From assembly GCA_035772735.1 (NCBI GenBank), contig JASDFA010000008.1, forward strand, positions 1,656,501 to 1,720,500: a stretch of 64,000 nt of DNA, written 5' to 3'. The notes under the pieces are model-generated. The model did no database searches, was not told the origin of the DNA, and worked only from the letters and a program-made list of their open reading frames with translations. How positions within the stretch are numbered: position 1 is the first letter of the stretch; the number at the start of each line of letters is the position of its first letter. The DNA is from Datura wrightii (Eukaryota; Streptophyta; Magnoliopsida; Solanales; Solanaceae). Positions 34,590-46,283 of this stretch are shown one piece after another. Both the position numbers and the translations under genes were made by a program.

Positions 34590-34606
34590 ACCTGCACTGA
34601 TACCAA
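34590..34606 (-). other. Element C primer-binding site
   Basis: The complement of 34590-34606 reads TTGGTATCAGTGCAGGT, close to the LTR end. It is a variant of the Met-tRNA site (TGGTATCAGAGC) with changes after TCAG. Confidence 0.7.
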
Positions 34607-34609
34607 GTT

Positions 34610-37142
34610 TGTCACACCCCGCCTTGGAGGGTATGACTGGCACCTGGTGCCCTACTAGGACCTGACCTGCTGGACTGTTAAGCCTGGGCGCATCTGGCGC
34701 CTGGCTGGCTCTAACTCACATTTCTGGAAACAAAGGGCCATATAACAGCTGTAAATACAGCCCCCGGCCCATTGGCGTATAGCCTTCTGTACCTGTACTA
34801 ACAGCTGACCAGAAACGTCTCAATTCAGGGGAACCTATGCGGGCCGACAAGGCCACCATGCTGTCTAGTTATCTATAACTCAAACATAACATACGGAAAA
34901 GCTACGTGACCGGCAAGGTCACCACTACTGATAAACTATGGCCCCACACGGCCAACGTAAAAGAAAGCAAGAATACTGATAACTAAACAACTGCACGGCC
35001 TCACACGACCGGCTCAACTGACCACAGGGAATATTTACAGACTGCAAGCCTCTAGGAATAGCAATAGAATTGATCGGGACAGGGCCCCGACCTGCCCATA
35101 ATATACAACAAAAGGAACTGAACTACACCTCTGAAATTTAGCCTCTGGATGACTGGAGCTGAATACTCGACCGCTGACAGGGAGTCACGTAGAATCGCCT
35201 GCTCATCTATGAGTACCTGCAGGCAAGTAATGCAGCGCCCCACTGGGCGTCAGTACCGCTGGTACTGAGTATGTAAAGCAATGACTGAAAAAGATATCTG
35301 AAATCAATAACATAACTGACGAAACTGAAATAGGAAGAACTAGATTATCTGCCTGAAGGTGTAAGTCGTACCTGTTCTCAATCATACTGGGAGGAGTAGG
35401 TGTCGTATCTGGAGACGTATCATTCTACTAATAATCTACTCATGTCTAATGTAACATAGCATAACATACATAACATAACATGGCACATACAAACCTTACC
35501 CGGCCCCCATAAGCCGGGAGGTACAATCAACACAGAATCTATGCCCCTACCCCGGTCATCCCATCTCCTATAGTGGCTGTAAGCATCCTGCCGGTCCCTG
35601 GGTATGCACTTGGGCTCGCTGAATCCCTGACTATAACTGTACCTGAGTCCGAAGGACTCCAAAATCAACACCCCAGGCGTACCCGCTCGACGGGGGTGTA
35701 TAAGGGCCGACCAAGGCACAATATGGGGAAACTGGCATCCCATCTTCGTCCCCTTGCGGGACGGCATGCCACTCCGTAGAGCGACGTATCCTCGTCCTCT
35801 GGCGGATGAGTCGATACAGCTATTAACCCTAGGCGGTCAGGGATGCTAGGTAATCCAACCCCAATCAATACAACGGTCTCAACTAGTCATGCTGTCTGTG
35901 TATCTCATAAGCTAAGGCTAACAGGGGTAAGGTATCATATAAATCACATGCTGAGCTAATAATAATAATCTGTAAGTGTCTGATGCTGAGACAGGTAAGT
36001 ATAAATATGAATATAGTCTCCTGTCAAACTGTACTGGAGCAAAGGCTATACAAGAGGGTGTTTCTGCTGAAAGCTATGCTGTTCCCTGAGTTTCTGTATT
36101 AACACGATTTCCTATTTCTAACATGCTTTCTAAACTTTATTTAGTTACTATTCTATGTCTGGAATGCTTTGCGGATACTGTACTACTTCGTGAGGCTTCA
36201 GCTAAACACAACAATATCTTAACATGGCATATTACATCACATACTGAATATACTGGGCCATCTTAATCACTTACGTCCGAATCTATATCATACTGATAAG
36301 TCTCGTACACGTTACAACCCAAGGCTTCTTACATTGCACCAATATTCATAATAACACAATACTCGACTTCTGAACATTCTACTGGTCTGTAAATTACCAT
36401 ACTATCTCAATATTACTTAACTTGCTGAGGAAACTAACTTTACATACCTTATCTTCGACTATTCGTCCGTCGGACGAGGCTCGGCCGGTACTTCAACTAT
36501 TTTCTCCCAACTGCATTCATAAATACGTCAATCAATACTAAATACAGATTTATTGTAAAGAGCAACGTCACTTTCGATATAGTTTATAGCCTAAACTTAG
36601 GCTTATCGAAAGACGGTTGAAACCTCGCTATTTTTCACCGGCCCAGAAGGGAGAAGTATTCACTTCTCAGCTAGAAACACATAGACATTAATTTAGAGCA
36701 ATTCTACTTACCTTAGTTCGGTGGCTCGCCGATTTGTCGGCCGTATTTCATGAAACTAAATCCGTAGAAATGCTCTCTGCTGCTAAATACTTTGGTATCT
36801 GGGATTAATTTGAGTTTGGGCAGCGTAATCGGATGAAAATATATAATTTTCCTTCGTCTCTGTTTACTGCTTTCAAGTGGTAAATGATCTTAAACCGAAG
36901 TGGGGGCTTTATATACTTGGGCCTGAACTTGGGCAACGTGTCACGGAGCCATCGCGGAGGCCTCACCTCCGTGACACGCTGCCATCGCGGAGGGGCTCTG
37001 CCTCGGCTCCTCCCGCGATGGTTCGACGGGTTTCTCGTTTGATCTTTTTTCCGGCCTTTCTCTAGCACTTATGGCCTTCTAACATGCCTAACCGACGTGC
37101 GAATAGGTCGTCTAGATGTCGGGAATTCTACGGGGTATAACA
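34610..37142 (-). repeat. Element C 5' LTR (right copy)
   Basis: On the + strand it starts TGTCACACCCCGCC and ends GGGGTATAACA. The complement is therefore TGTTATACCCC...GGTGTGACA. Differences from the left copy include scattered transitions and two small deletions near 36825 and 36860. The TATA box complement is at 36908-36915, with hairpins at 36938-36977 and 36982-37021. Confidence 0.9.
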
Positions 37143-37147
37143 AGTCT

Positions 37148-38440
37148 GGAGCTAGTGATATTAGTGCAACTATAACAAAGGTTCCAAGAGCCCTAGAATG
37201 ATAGATCTAATCTAAGAGAGAAATGGTAAATGAAGGGTCATGTCGGGTCTTATTTTTTAGCAAATAAGTTCTAGGGATGGTACTTAAGAAAAGTCAACCA
37301 ATTCTCATTTAGATGTTTCTCTAGTATGTCGCTTGATGTTGCGCTCAACCCATGCTTACGTTCAGAACTCTAAGATGATGGGCAACCCCGTCAGTCAATG
37401 AATCCCAACATTACTCCATGACTCTATAAATTCGGCTTGATGTCATGACCCTCTTTGCGTATGTGAGCTCATATCCCTTAGTACGCTCAGTTTTATAAAC
37501 TCAGTCCTTAAGATCTGCCTTATCGGCTTATAAGAATCATGTTATATCAGGAAAACGCCCAGCTTGGATTCCTTGAATAATTCATGCTCATGATTTCCTT
37601 ACTCCAGGCTCTATGGGTGGTCCCCACGATGTAAATGATAGTTAAGATGTGTACATCCAGGATAACTCCCTTCCCCTGCTATAGGTGCCAGGCATGTAGA
37701 AGTTCAGAAAGTGTAATGATTAGCCAAAACCTAGAAGTGCAACAACCCACATGGTCATTTCATGATTTTGACCCGTTTCCCCTAGCTTGAACCTTTCTGT
37801 ATCTTTAGTTTGCTACTTATGACTTGCAGAGATAGATGAAACAATTTCAAAGATGATCCAATGAAGATTGGATAAAATTCTGGATTTTTAGGAGGTCTGA
37901 TGTTTGAGAGGTTTGACCAAGGTCAACATTTTAGGTTAACAAGCTCGAATTTGGGTTCTGAAAGTTCTGTTAGTACCGGATGGTGATTTATGACTTAGTT
38001 GGGTAGTTGTGTGGGTCCCAAGGTGATTCGGGAGTAATTTGAACTTTTTGGTTAAGTCGGGAACTTTTAGGAGGTTGAGTTGACCATGGTCAACTTTCGA
38101 TAAAATAACCTGATATTGGTGGTTGATGATACCAACAGGCCTGGAATGTGTTTTACGGTTGAATTGCATATTTGGGTTGTATCTGGAGGATTCCAAATGA
38201 GCTTTGGGTGGATTTGAACATTTTGTGTGTTTAGCATGATTCTAAGTATAAGGTGTGGTGTCATGGTTCAGGATGGATTGGAATTTTTCTTGATGACCGG
38301 GGGCAAAGCTAGATAAGGTGAGGATCCTATCTTAGTAAGGTCGAAGGCGGTCGTTCAGATAAGAAGGTAGAGGTTGTCCCAAAGGGGGAGATGGGGTACT
38401 TTAAGAACAGGGTAGTTGGGGTGATCATTGCCTCTTATTA
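37148..38440 (+). other. Element D internal sequence of unclear origin
   Basis: Non-coding between the C insertion and the integrase relic. The part 37745-38290 has features of a separate LTR-like repeat: GGTTTGACCAAGGTCAACAT and GTTGACCATGGTCAACTTTC (palindromic TTGACCANGGTCAA), and similarity to 21750-21853. It probably records a further insertion into D, but no ends could be fixed. Confidence 0.45.
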
Positions 38441-39100
38441 AGTTTGCCGACAATAATAGTTACCATGCCAACTTTGGGATGGCTTCGTTTGAGGCTCTTT
38501 ACCAGCAGAGATGAAGATCGTCCATTGGATAGTTCGATATTGGTGAGGCAGCAATGATATGGCCAAATTCAGTTCATGAAGCTACGGAGGAGGTTCAGAT
38601 AATAATGGAAGGATTGGAAACAGTCCCTAGTCTCCAAAAGTCTCATGCAGATGCGAGGAGGGGGGATCTTGAGTTGAGGTTGAAGGTATTTTCCCATGAA
38701 GGGAGTGATACGATTTGGAAAGAAAGGGAAACTCAGTTCCTAATATATTGGTCCCCCCCGGGTTGTGAGAAGAGATAGTAAAGTGGCATATGAGTTGGAC
38801 TTTCCATTGGAGTTACCTTCAGTTCATTCCGTCTTTCATCTGTTGCTTTTGAAAAAGTGTTTGGATGATCCAGCCTTGGCAGTCCCGATAGACAGCATTG
38901 GGGAAAAAGACAACCTTGGTTATGAAAAAAATCCTGTTGAAATCTTGGATCGCCAGATTTGGAGGCTGAGGAACAAAGAAGTAGCTTCAGTTAAAGTATT
39001 ATGGAGAAATCAACATGTTGAAGGAGCTATGTGGGAAGCCGAAGTGGATATGATGACTAGATACCCACACCAGTTCCCTACCGGCTCAGTTTCAGTTTGA
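38441..39100 (+). pseudogene. Element D integrase C-terminus and chromodomain remnant
   Basis: Pieces FADNNSYHANFGMASFEALY, then, in a second frame, KVAYELDFPLELPSVHSVFH and chromodomain-like NPVEILDRQIWRLRNKEVAS, VKVLWRNQHVEGAMWEAEVD. The frames switch at a run of seven C (near 38754-38760), an obvious slippage frameshift. It ends at TGA 39098-39100, 230 bp before the polypurine tract. Confidence 0.82.
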
Positions 39101-39346
39101 GGTATCAGTTTTTGCCCTAAACCTCTAATCAATTTTCATGTTCCGTTCATGTGTACAAGTTTGTTTTGTGATGTGTTAAATGTAAGAGATGTCTGAATGC
39201 AACTCAGCTATGTGGTTCTTTTCTGAGGTAGTCAATCTGTCAGTTTCCAGCTTAAATGATCAGTATTTGTATATGGTGATAGCTTGTTTCTGAGTTTTAT
39301 GCATGTTTCTAACATTCGAGGATGAATGTTCCCAAGGGGGAGATAT

Positions 39347-41497
39347 TGCTATCCCCAAAAACCCAAGGATCAGATCTGGGAGTCAAACGGGGAAAATTTG
39401 GAAAATGTTGCAGCAGTGCAGGATAAGTCGTTAGACGACTCGTGAGGAGACCCCGCGAGTCATCAGGTGGCTCATGGGAAGGCTGGACTGGGATGAGGAG
39501 TTGAGGCTCCCACAGGTGTGGGAACGACTTGTGGTCAGTTACCACGAGTAGTTAGGTCAACCGTGGGATGAGGTTGGGGATTTAATAGGAGGTTTGACCA
39601 GTGTACTTAACGGATAGGACCCCACGAGTCGTGGTCAGTTCCAACGACTCGTGAGGTGGGTCGTGAGCAAGCCTATGGAATTTTAATTGTGGCTGAGGCA
39701 GTGCACTTGACGGGCGACACGACGAGTCATTGCTCATCCTGACGAGTCGTCAGGTCACCCGTTAGGGTTACTTGATAGTTATTTTCTGCGAATTAGTAAG
39801 GGCCTTCTCGTAATTTTTTAAACTTCTAAGGCCTAAACTATGTCGTTTTAAGGTCGGAATAGGGTCTTTTTAGGGGGGGTTAGTCCATGTTAATCCTCAT
39901 TTATGCATGCAAGAGTTAGAGAGGGGAGTAGAAGGTGATTCAAGTGTTCTTCCTCAAAATTCTCCAAATTCCATCTTAGGCTTTTAAGGGGAAATTAAGA
40001 ACCAAGTATTCCTAGGTATGTAGGGTTTCGAATGGGTGAATCCTTTTACACCCATGCCCAAACTTCGTTTTAAATCATGAATTCTCCTATTCAAGTCTAT
40101 GGGGTCTTTCCCAAATGCATGAAAATGTGATTTCTCTTTATGGGTATGATTTAATTGAGTTTTAATTAAGGAATTATGAATGATGGTCAGGTCTTATATT
40201 ATTTTCTTTAAAATCAGGTTTCAAGCTATTTAAAACTAAAATTCCCATTGATGAAAGTTCATGAAAGTTATGATTTATGATGAGTATTCAATATTTTGAG
40301 TTTATTGATAATGGAAAAGCATGAATTCAATTTCCCGTGTTTATGAACATATTTTTGAAAAGAATTGAGTATGTTAAAGTATTGGGTAATGCCCACATGT
40401 TGAAGAATGATTTACGATTTATGAAACGAATTACATGATTTATCGATCTATGATGTTGGCCGATGAAAAGGGCCTTTGATTTTTGGCTAAGAATGTTTTA
40501 AAGAGGATCAATGATGATAAATGTTATATTTTAGCCAATGAATTTTAATGCATGATGTTATTGATTTATGTATGAGCCTATATGCACGTTTTTGGGAGCC
40601 GTGTCTAGCACCGAGCAACCCAGCGTTCAAAGGACTATGCCGATGTCTTATAACCATGTGCCACCGTGGGTTCTAATGTTATATATTGTATTGATACCTA
40701 TTCCCTCAAATGTGATATCACACCTAATGCACGACCCTCACCTGGCAAGCCAGGGTCGGCTCTGCCCACTTGAGTGATATAGTTTGGGCATCATGAAAGG
40801 CCTACCATGATGGTGTCGGTTAAGACGAGTCCTCCCATTGTCCCCCATGTTTTATGCATTGTTATATTTATGTTTGACTCTAGTTATGTTTTGATAAAGT
40901 TTACATACGATTATGATAATGAATGATTTATGAACGATTTGGAAGTCTTGAGCCTTATGTTTACTCACAATGTTTATGATACAAGCATGATATCCTTCTC
41001 CTATGTTTATTTATGAGTTTAGTTTACTTTTAAATATTCGTTTTACTTACCTTACATACTCGGTACATTCCATGTACTGACTGCATACTTTTTATGCTGT
41101 ATTGTTTCATGATACAGGGTCCGGATCTCAGGCTCATCCTCATCCTTAGTTCACCTCAGTTCTCGCTCTCAGCTATTGGTTAGTCCTCATGTTCCAAGGG
41201 CCATTTGAAAGACTTTCATGGTATTTATGTTTTAGTATTGATCGGGTTAGTTGGGGATGTTGTCCCATCAACCCATCTTATGTAGTAGAGGCTTTTAGAT
41301 AGGATGTAGAACTCAGCTTATGTAAATGGCAGTACTTCTAGTTGTTACGCTATGCTTACATTTCCGTCATGTTTTATGCTAAGTATTCTGCTTTATTAAA
41401 TGAGATTAGATGTATGCATGTTCCATGGGTCGACTTGGGGTCTCTCGGGGTCTCTTGTCTCGTGTCTATGATCAGGATGTACGTTCGGGTCGTGACA
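39347..41497 (+). repeat. Element D 3' LTR
   Basis: Starts TGCTATCCCCAAAAACCC right after the purine tract and ends GGGTCGTGACA. The hairpin word array lies at 39420-39760. It is clearly more diverged from the 5' LTR than C's LTRs are from each other, consistent with D being older than C. Confidence 0.88.
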
Positions 41498-42408
41498 AAA
41501 GACCAGGTTGATCCCCCTCTGTCGGTTGTAGTTGAGCTTCAAAGGAAGAAAGAAAGCATAATCGATGATGAGTATGAGGTTGCTAGGAATGAGCATAATG
41601 AGGTTGCTGAGTTGACTAAGACTCCAGTTGTTGAAAAGGGGCCTGAGGCCAAACAAGGAGAGAAGAAAGGAGCCACATAGATTACAAGGCTATTCCAAGA
41701 CCACTGCCATCGTTCCCTCAAAGAATGAAGAAGAAGGCGGAGAATGGTAGGCTTTAGAAATTCCTGTCAATGCTAAAACAATTATTTGTAAGCATACCAT
41801 TGGTTGAGGCGTTGGAACAAATGTCGGGATACGCCAAGTTTATGAAGGACATTGTTATGAAGAAAAGGTTTATGAGCTATAAGCCTATGGATAATGTGCA
41901 TCATTGTAGCTCTATAGCCTCAGGGTCTTTTCCCAGAATAAGGAGGATCCAGGTGCCTTCACCATTTCATGTACAATTGGTGATGTTGAGTTTGCGAGGG
42001 TACTCTGCGACTTGGGAGAAAGCATCAATCTGATGCCATTAGCTGTGTTTAAGAAGCTGGTCTTTGAAGCCCCCACACCAACTACTATGCAGTTACTAAT
42101 GGCCCACCGAACTGTGAAAAAGCCTGTAGGGATCCTGTTTGAGGTGCTTGTTAAAGTGGATAGATTCATATCCCCAGAGGACTTCTTGATCCTTAATTTT
42201 GAGGTTGATTTTGAGGTCCTCATAATTTCACGAAGACCATTCCTTGCCACTAGGAGGGCTTTACTAGATGTGGAGGCTGGCCAATTAAAATTCAGACTCA
42301 ATAGAGAAGAGGTCACCTTCAATGTCTGCCGGTCAATGAAGCAACCAAAGGAGCACAGAGTGGTCTCAGCAATAGAGGATGAGTCTGAGTTCCTTGATGA
42401 AGTTTGAG
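41498..42408 (+). pseudogene. Element A gag end and aspartic protease remnant
   Basis: Continues with VDPPLSVVVELQRKKESIID and IPLVEALEQMSGYAKFMKDI. The protease-like region has SINLMPLAVFKKLVFEAPTP and HRTVKKPVGILFEVLVKVDR; the catalytic D-x-G in front of SINLM is lost here (reads ATWEKASINLM; B has CDLGASINLM). It ends KQPKEHRVVSAIEDESEFLD and stop at 42406-42408. Several frameshifts. Confidence 0.78.
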
Positions 42409-42560
42409 TAGTCAAGAGACTTGCGTCGTGCCGTGATGTTAAATCAAGCGCTTCTTAGGAGGCAACCCAAGAGGTGGCTTGGTGAATTCTGAGTAAAAAA
42501 ACCACCTGCGTCGTTCCACGATATTAAATCAAGCGCTTCTTGGGAGGAAACCCAAGTTTA
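42409..42560 (+). ncRNA. Candidate structured RNA module (A copy)
   Basis: Directly after the protease stop, two copies of a 48-base motif (about 42424-42471 and 42508-42556: GCGTCGTGCCGTGATGTTAA, then TCAAGCGCTTCTT, GGAGGCAACCCAA) flank a stem-loop. Its stem is AGGTGG/CCACCT (42472-42477, 42502-42507) and its loop contains TGGTGAATTCTGAGTA. Small hairpins inside the motif (TTGGGaggcaaCCCAA type, AGTCaagaGACT) are also seen. Element B has the same layout with a different but still pairing stem. Function unknown; translational or packaging control is only a guess. Confidence 0.5.
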
Positions 42561-42609
42561 TTGACTTAAGTGTGTTCAGTGTTCAATGGAAACAAAAATT
42601 GGTGGCAGA

Positions 42610-44000
42610 AGAATTGCTAAACAGACTAGTGCTACGGTTGTTAGTACGACTCATAAGAGGATTGTATGGACCATAGTACGAGTCATGGTGAGAAGCAGAG
42701 ATATGTATTAGTGCATGAGTTCAGGGTACGATTGGTCCTATGACTCGTAACTTCATTGTACGGGTCGTAGTACTCACTATGGTTATGAACTATGCAAGGA
42801 ATGGACCTCAAAGTAAGAGAGACCTACGAGTCATAGAACGGGTTGTACCTACATAGTATGAGTCGTAAGATGTACTTGTAGGTCCACAGGTAAGTTTTCT
42901 CAACCTATCAGTTACGAGTCTTTTTCTAGTTAGACTTCTATCAATGGAATGAAAGAACCATCCCTTGGACAAGTCGTAGGCCCCTCCTACGACTCGTGGT
43001 ATGAGTCGTGATAGGTCAAAAGGCTTAAAATTACCCGAATCGACCAGATTTTTCAGATTTGCCCTAAAATATATTTAAACTTCATACAGACTGGACCCTT
43101 CTCCCACGCACTCAAAATCAAAGTCACAAAAGAACTCACAACTCCCTCACACCTGTATCTCAGAATCACAAGCAATTGAACAAGCTTTTTGCTCAGATAA
43201 CACCGTGAAATTCTAATTCCAACCCTAGTTCCTAATTTCCAGTTGAAGTAAGCAGCATCGCACATCATTCAAGTAAGTGTTATGCTTTGAATTTGGTAAA
43301 CAAAAGGCCGACTGTGACTGGGAAAACTTGCTTAATCCTTGAGAGTCCTTTAAATTCTTGAAAAATTAAAAAGGACAATGACCAGTGATGTGAACAAGTT
43401 AATGTGCAATTGGGTAGGGATTTAACATGTTAAAATTGTTCAATGAACTGTTAGAATTGAGTTACAGGTTGTGAGTAAAAAGGGGAGGAATAGGTAACTG
43501 TAAAACATGATGAATGCATGCCTGGACTTGGGGAATTCTGAGTACCCAACATAAAATCAAATCACCTGCAAACTTAATCGAAAATAAGGCAGGGACAGAC
43601 TTCACAAGTCTTCCTATGACTTGTGGTTTCACATTATGACTAATAGAATGGCTCGTTGGGACTGTCCCAAGCCAAACTTGTAAAAACCATGAGGTGCGAA
43701 TCCTAGTACGACTCGAAGTATCCTGTTATGAGTCGTACTTGGCAATCATACCAAGAGTCTGAAAAGGGTTAAGTCCAAAAGTGACACTACGATCCTTCCT
43801 ACGACTGATGGAATCGACTTACGGGTAGTACCATGAATCGTGGAAAAATAAAGAACATTTGTTTTCAAGGGGAATCCTCATATGACTCGTGGTACAGATT
43901 ATACCTTCGCGGTACAAGTCGTACCTCGAAGGTGTAACATTGAATTGAGATATTACGAGTCTTAGTATGAATCGTACCTCCAATGTACGACTTGTATTGT
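42610..44000 (+). repeat. ACGAGTCGT word array in the A spacer
   Basis: Dozens of TACGACTCGTA, TACGAGTCGTA and near variants in both senses over 1.4 kb. One clear hairpin is AGTCGTAGG/CCTACGACT (42972-42980 and 42986-42994, loop CCCCT). No coding potential. The same words fill the LTRs of A, B, D, E and F. Confidence 0.75.
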
Positions 44001-44128
44001 AGACCCATGATAATTACATAGGACTTTTTCTTGCTTTCTTTTTCTTAGGTTTGGAATTCTAACCCTTTTTCTCCACGGTTACAATGACATAGTAAAGAAA
44101 ATCATCCAAGGCAACTGCTTGGAGGGCA

Positions 44129-46180
44129 ATGATAGATGAAACCTCCGAATATGAACAAGCGGGCAACACCCCTAGTGGTTCAGTGGAGGAATACCGGGTC
44201 GACACATCTGATACTGATGGGATCCGAACCACTAGGGAAAAGGCTAAAGCCCAGGCCGTGGAAGCCACTGCCATATCTGCTGGTGCTCCCCAGTCTAAGG
44301 AGGGAGCTGAGGAAAGAGCCCAAGAGTCCAGAAGCTGCTCTAATAAAGAAGAGGGGTCCAAGGAGGCCCAATCAGGTGATGTAGACAGTGAGTTCGGATC
44401 TGAGAAGGAGGCCCCCAATGCCGAGAAGGAGTAGACTTTGCCTAGGGAGAACTGCACCACTCATTGGAGAGTACTAGGAGCCTAGGAGATATATGAATAG
44501 GGTATTTCTCTCACCGCCAAGAACAAACCTAGGTGGAGCATTCAAGAAGAACCATGGATCCTCACCAATACACTGAACGAGGTGGAGGATATGAAGTGGA
44601 TATTTAGCTTCTATGGGTTCCATTAGATGGCTAGAGCCTCGGATCGATACACTTTAGAGATTGTTTGGGAGTTTTACACCAATTATTTGGCAACCATGGA
44701 GCAGAAAGCTAACGAGGGGAAAAAATTGAAAGATCAATCCAAGCTGGAGAGCGTCATGGTATGAGGTTGCAATATGGATATATCCGATCGCACTATTGCT
44801 CGGTGTTATATAGGCCCCAATTCATACCACCACACGCTACACTAGAGTATGACTATCGGGTGGAGGCCATGAAATAGATCAAGCGGATGGGTTTTGATGA
44901 GAGACAAAGGTAGATTTAGTGGTTGTTCGGGATTATTTATGAGGACAAAGAAGAGGCAGAATGGGTCACTAGCGGTAAGCAGGTCACAAAGAATTTTTTG
45001 AACTTCATAGCAAAAGCCTGCTGGATATTGCCTCGATAGTAAATGACAATACTCTCAGTGCAAACAGAGAAGCTTTGGTGGCATGTATCATATACAAAGC
45101 AGCTTTGGTGGCATGTATCATGTCCAGATACCCCAATCAATATCTCGAGGTCATTGCGGCGGAGATTTAGGATCGAGCTATGAGATTGAGCACTACCATC
45201 CCATTTTTGATCTCGTATTCATACTGTGTATAGAGGTAGGCATCAAGGTGTGTCGTGGTGATGAGCACTTAATCGTAGGACAACGAATCGCTAATATTGG
45301 CTTAATTCGGGATGAGATGAACCAGGTAAGTTGGGCACAACTTTCTACTGTAGTCCCAGTATCACAAACAGTTGGGGGGGCACAGGTGAATTCCCGCACT
45401 TCACAGGAGCAGGGTGAGACACTGGCTACAGACGTCAGTCATTCGGATGAAGCTCCTTACACCTCTGTTGAACCACCTATTGTCCTCCCGAGCTAGAGTC
45501 CAGCCGGATACATGCTAGTGCCTTAGGAATTCCTCCAGAAACTAGCCAAGAGACTGACTGTAGCTGACAAGAAGGTTCTGTCTATGATGGAGAACGTCCA
45601 TCCTTGGGTAAAGGCTGAGATTGAGATAGCTGCACAGGCCCTACACGCCAGGATAGATGGACTTGAGAGCATATTCAATGCATGTAGGGGCAGCTTCAGA
45701 GCCAAGTGGTCAAGCTGACATCACAGAAGCCGGCAACTATAGCGACCCCCACTTTTCTTAACCTTGACATTGGCATTGACGAGGAGCTTGGCCGGCGGCT
45801 TATTAGGAGCCTGCAGGAACTGAGAAGGAGAAAGGGAAAAAGAAGGTCTCTGAGGATGTTGGAGATAAGACCCTAAAAAAGAAGATAAAGAGAGAAAAGA
45901 AAGAGCACAGGCAGGCGATATTGGAGTCAGCAGACTCACGATGAGCATCGGTTAGAGATGCTTGAGAGAGCAAGAGGAGCGGGTAGCTCCACCATTGCCC
46001 ATGCAGAGCTTGCGGGCCGCAAGGATCCTTCGGGCGAGCCACATTCAGCCATAGTGATTTCAGAGGTCGTAAAGGCGACCGCTACTACTAAGGGGGTATC
46101 CATTCCCTCTACTAATACCCCAGTGAATGCACCAGCCAGCGCCAGCGCCATGATTGCAGCGGAGGTACCACCTCTGTAGG
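44129..46180 (+). pseudogene. Element A ORF2 remnant, 'putative plant transposon protein' type
   Basis: An acidic, Ser/Glu-rich N-terminal frame (44129-44434) ends at a stop; the conserved part follows with stops and shifts: NKPRWSIQEEPWILTNTLNE, then WEFYTNYLATMEQK, SVMV and MDISDRTIARCYIGP. The pattern (EFYxNY, a V-x-x-x-VDIS-like strand, I-x-x-x-x-GP) matches the plant-specific domain often annotated 'putative plant transposon protein' and matches B's ORF2. Later frames near 45241-45700 (coiled-coil-like KKVLSMMENVHPWVKAEI) may be its C-terminal half. Function in the element is not known. Confidence 0.6.
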
Positions 46181-46237
46181 ATGACAGGAGCACTTAGTGC
46201 GCCGCTGGTATGTTCCCTTCCTTCTACTTTATATTCT

Positions 46238-46283
46238 ATGCTTCGGGGATGAAGCATTCTTTCTAAAAAGGGAGGGGGTGTAA
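46238..46283 (+). other. Hairpin plus polypurine-like tract (A)
   Basis: ATGCTTC/GAAGCAT (46238-46244 and 46251-46257) with loop GGGGAT, followed within about ten bases by AAAAAGGGAGGGGGTG. Element B has an imperfect counterpart at 55141-55160 followed by GATGGGGGTGGGGAGGGAT. It marks the end of the ORF2 region in both copies. Confidence 0.6.

Larger units (their letters stand above)
26782..37142 (-). mobile_element. Element C, near-complete chromovirus (Tekay/Del-like) inserted in D
   Basis: A 10.4-kb minus-strand Ty3/gypsy element with LTRs 26782-29345 and 34610-37142 and a perfect AGTCT duplication (26777-26781, 37143-37147). The order on the minus strand is gag, zinc knuckle, protease, RT, RNase H, integrase, chromodomain, all recognisable. 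The two LTRs are highly similar but not identical, so it is moderately old and younger than D. It is dead: the polyprotein carries about nine premature stops plus one frameshift. The chromodomain order identifies a chromovirus; Tekay/Del is inferred from motif style. Confidence 0.93.
23696..41497 (+). mobile_element. Element D, chromovirus inserted in A, internally deleted
   Basis: A + strand Ty3/gypsy chromovirus with LTRs 23696-25774 and 39347-41497, primer site TGGTATCAGAGCC (25779-25791) and purine tract CCCAAGGGGGAGAT (39331-39344). Flanks are AAAGC (23691-23695) and AAAGA (41498-41502), a one-mismatch target duplication. Removing nested element C leaves about 7.4 kb. The inside has a gag/zinc-knuckle relic and an integrase C-terminal/chromodomain relic, but no protease, RT or RNase H, so this copy could move only with help when it inserted. 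Confidence 0.85.

Noticed and set aside
26782..37142. Possible endogenous pararetrovirus instead of a retrotransposon
   Set aside because: Integrase, chromodomain, paired LTRs and a 5-bp target duplication are all present; movement and coat protein patterns of caulimoviruses are not.
42610..44000. Regularly recurring short words that could suggest a CRISPR-like array
   Set aside because: Spacing is irregular, words are degenerate and occur in both senses, and the DNA is a plant retrotransposon spacer. No cas genes.
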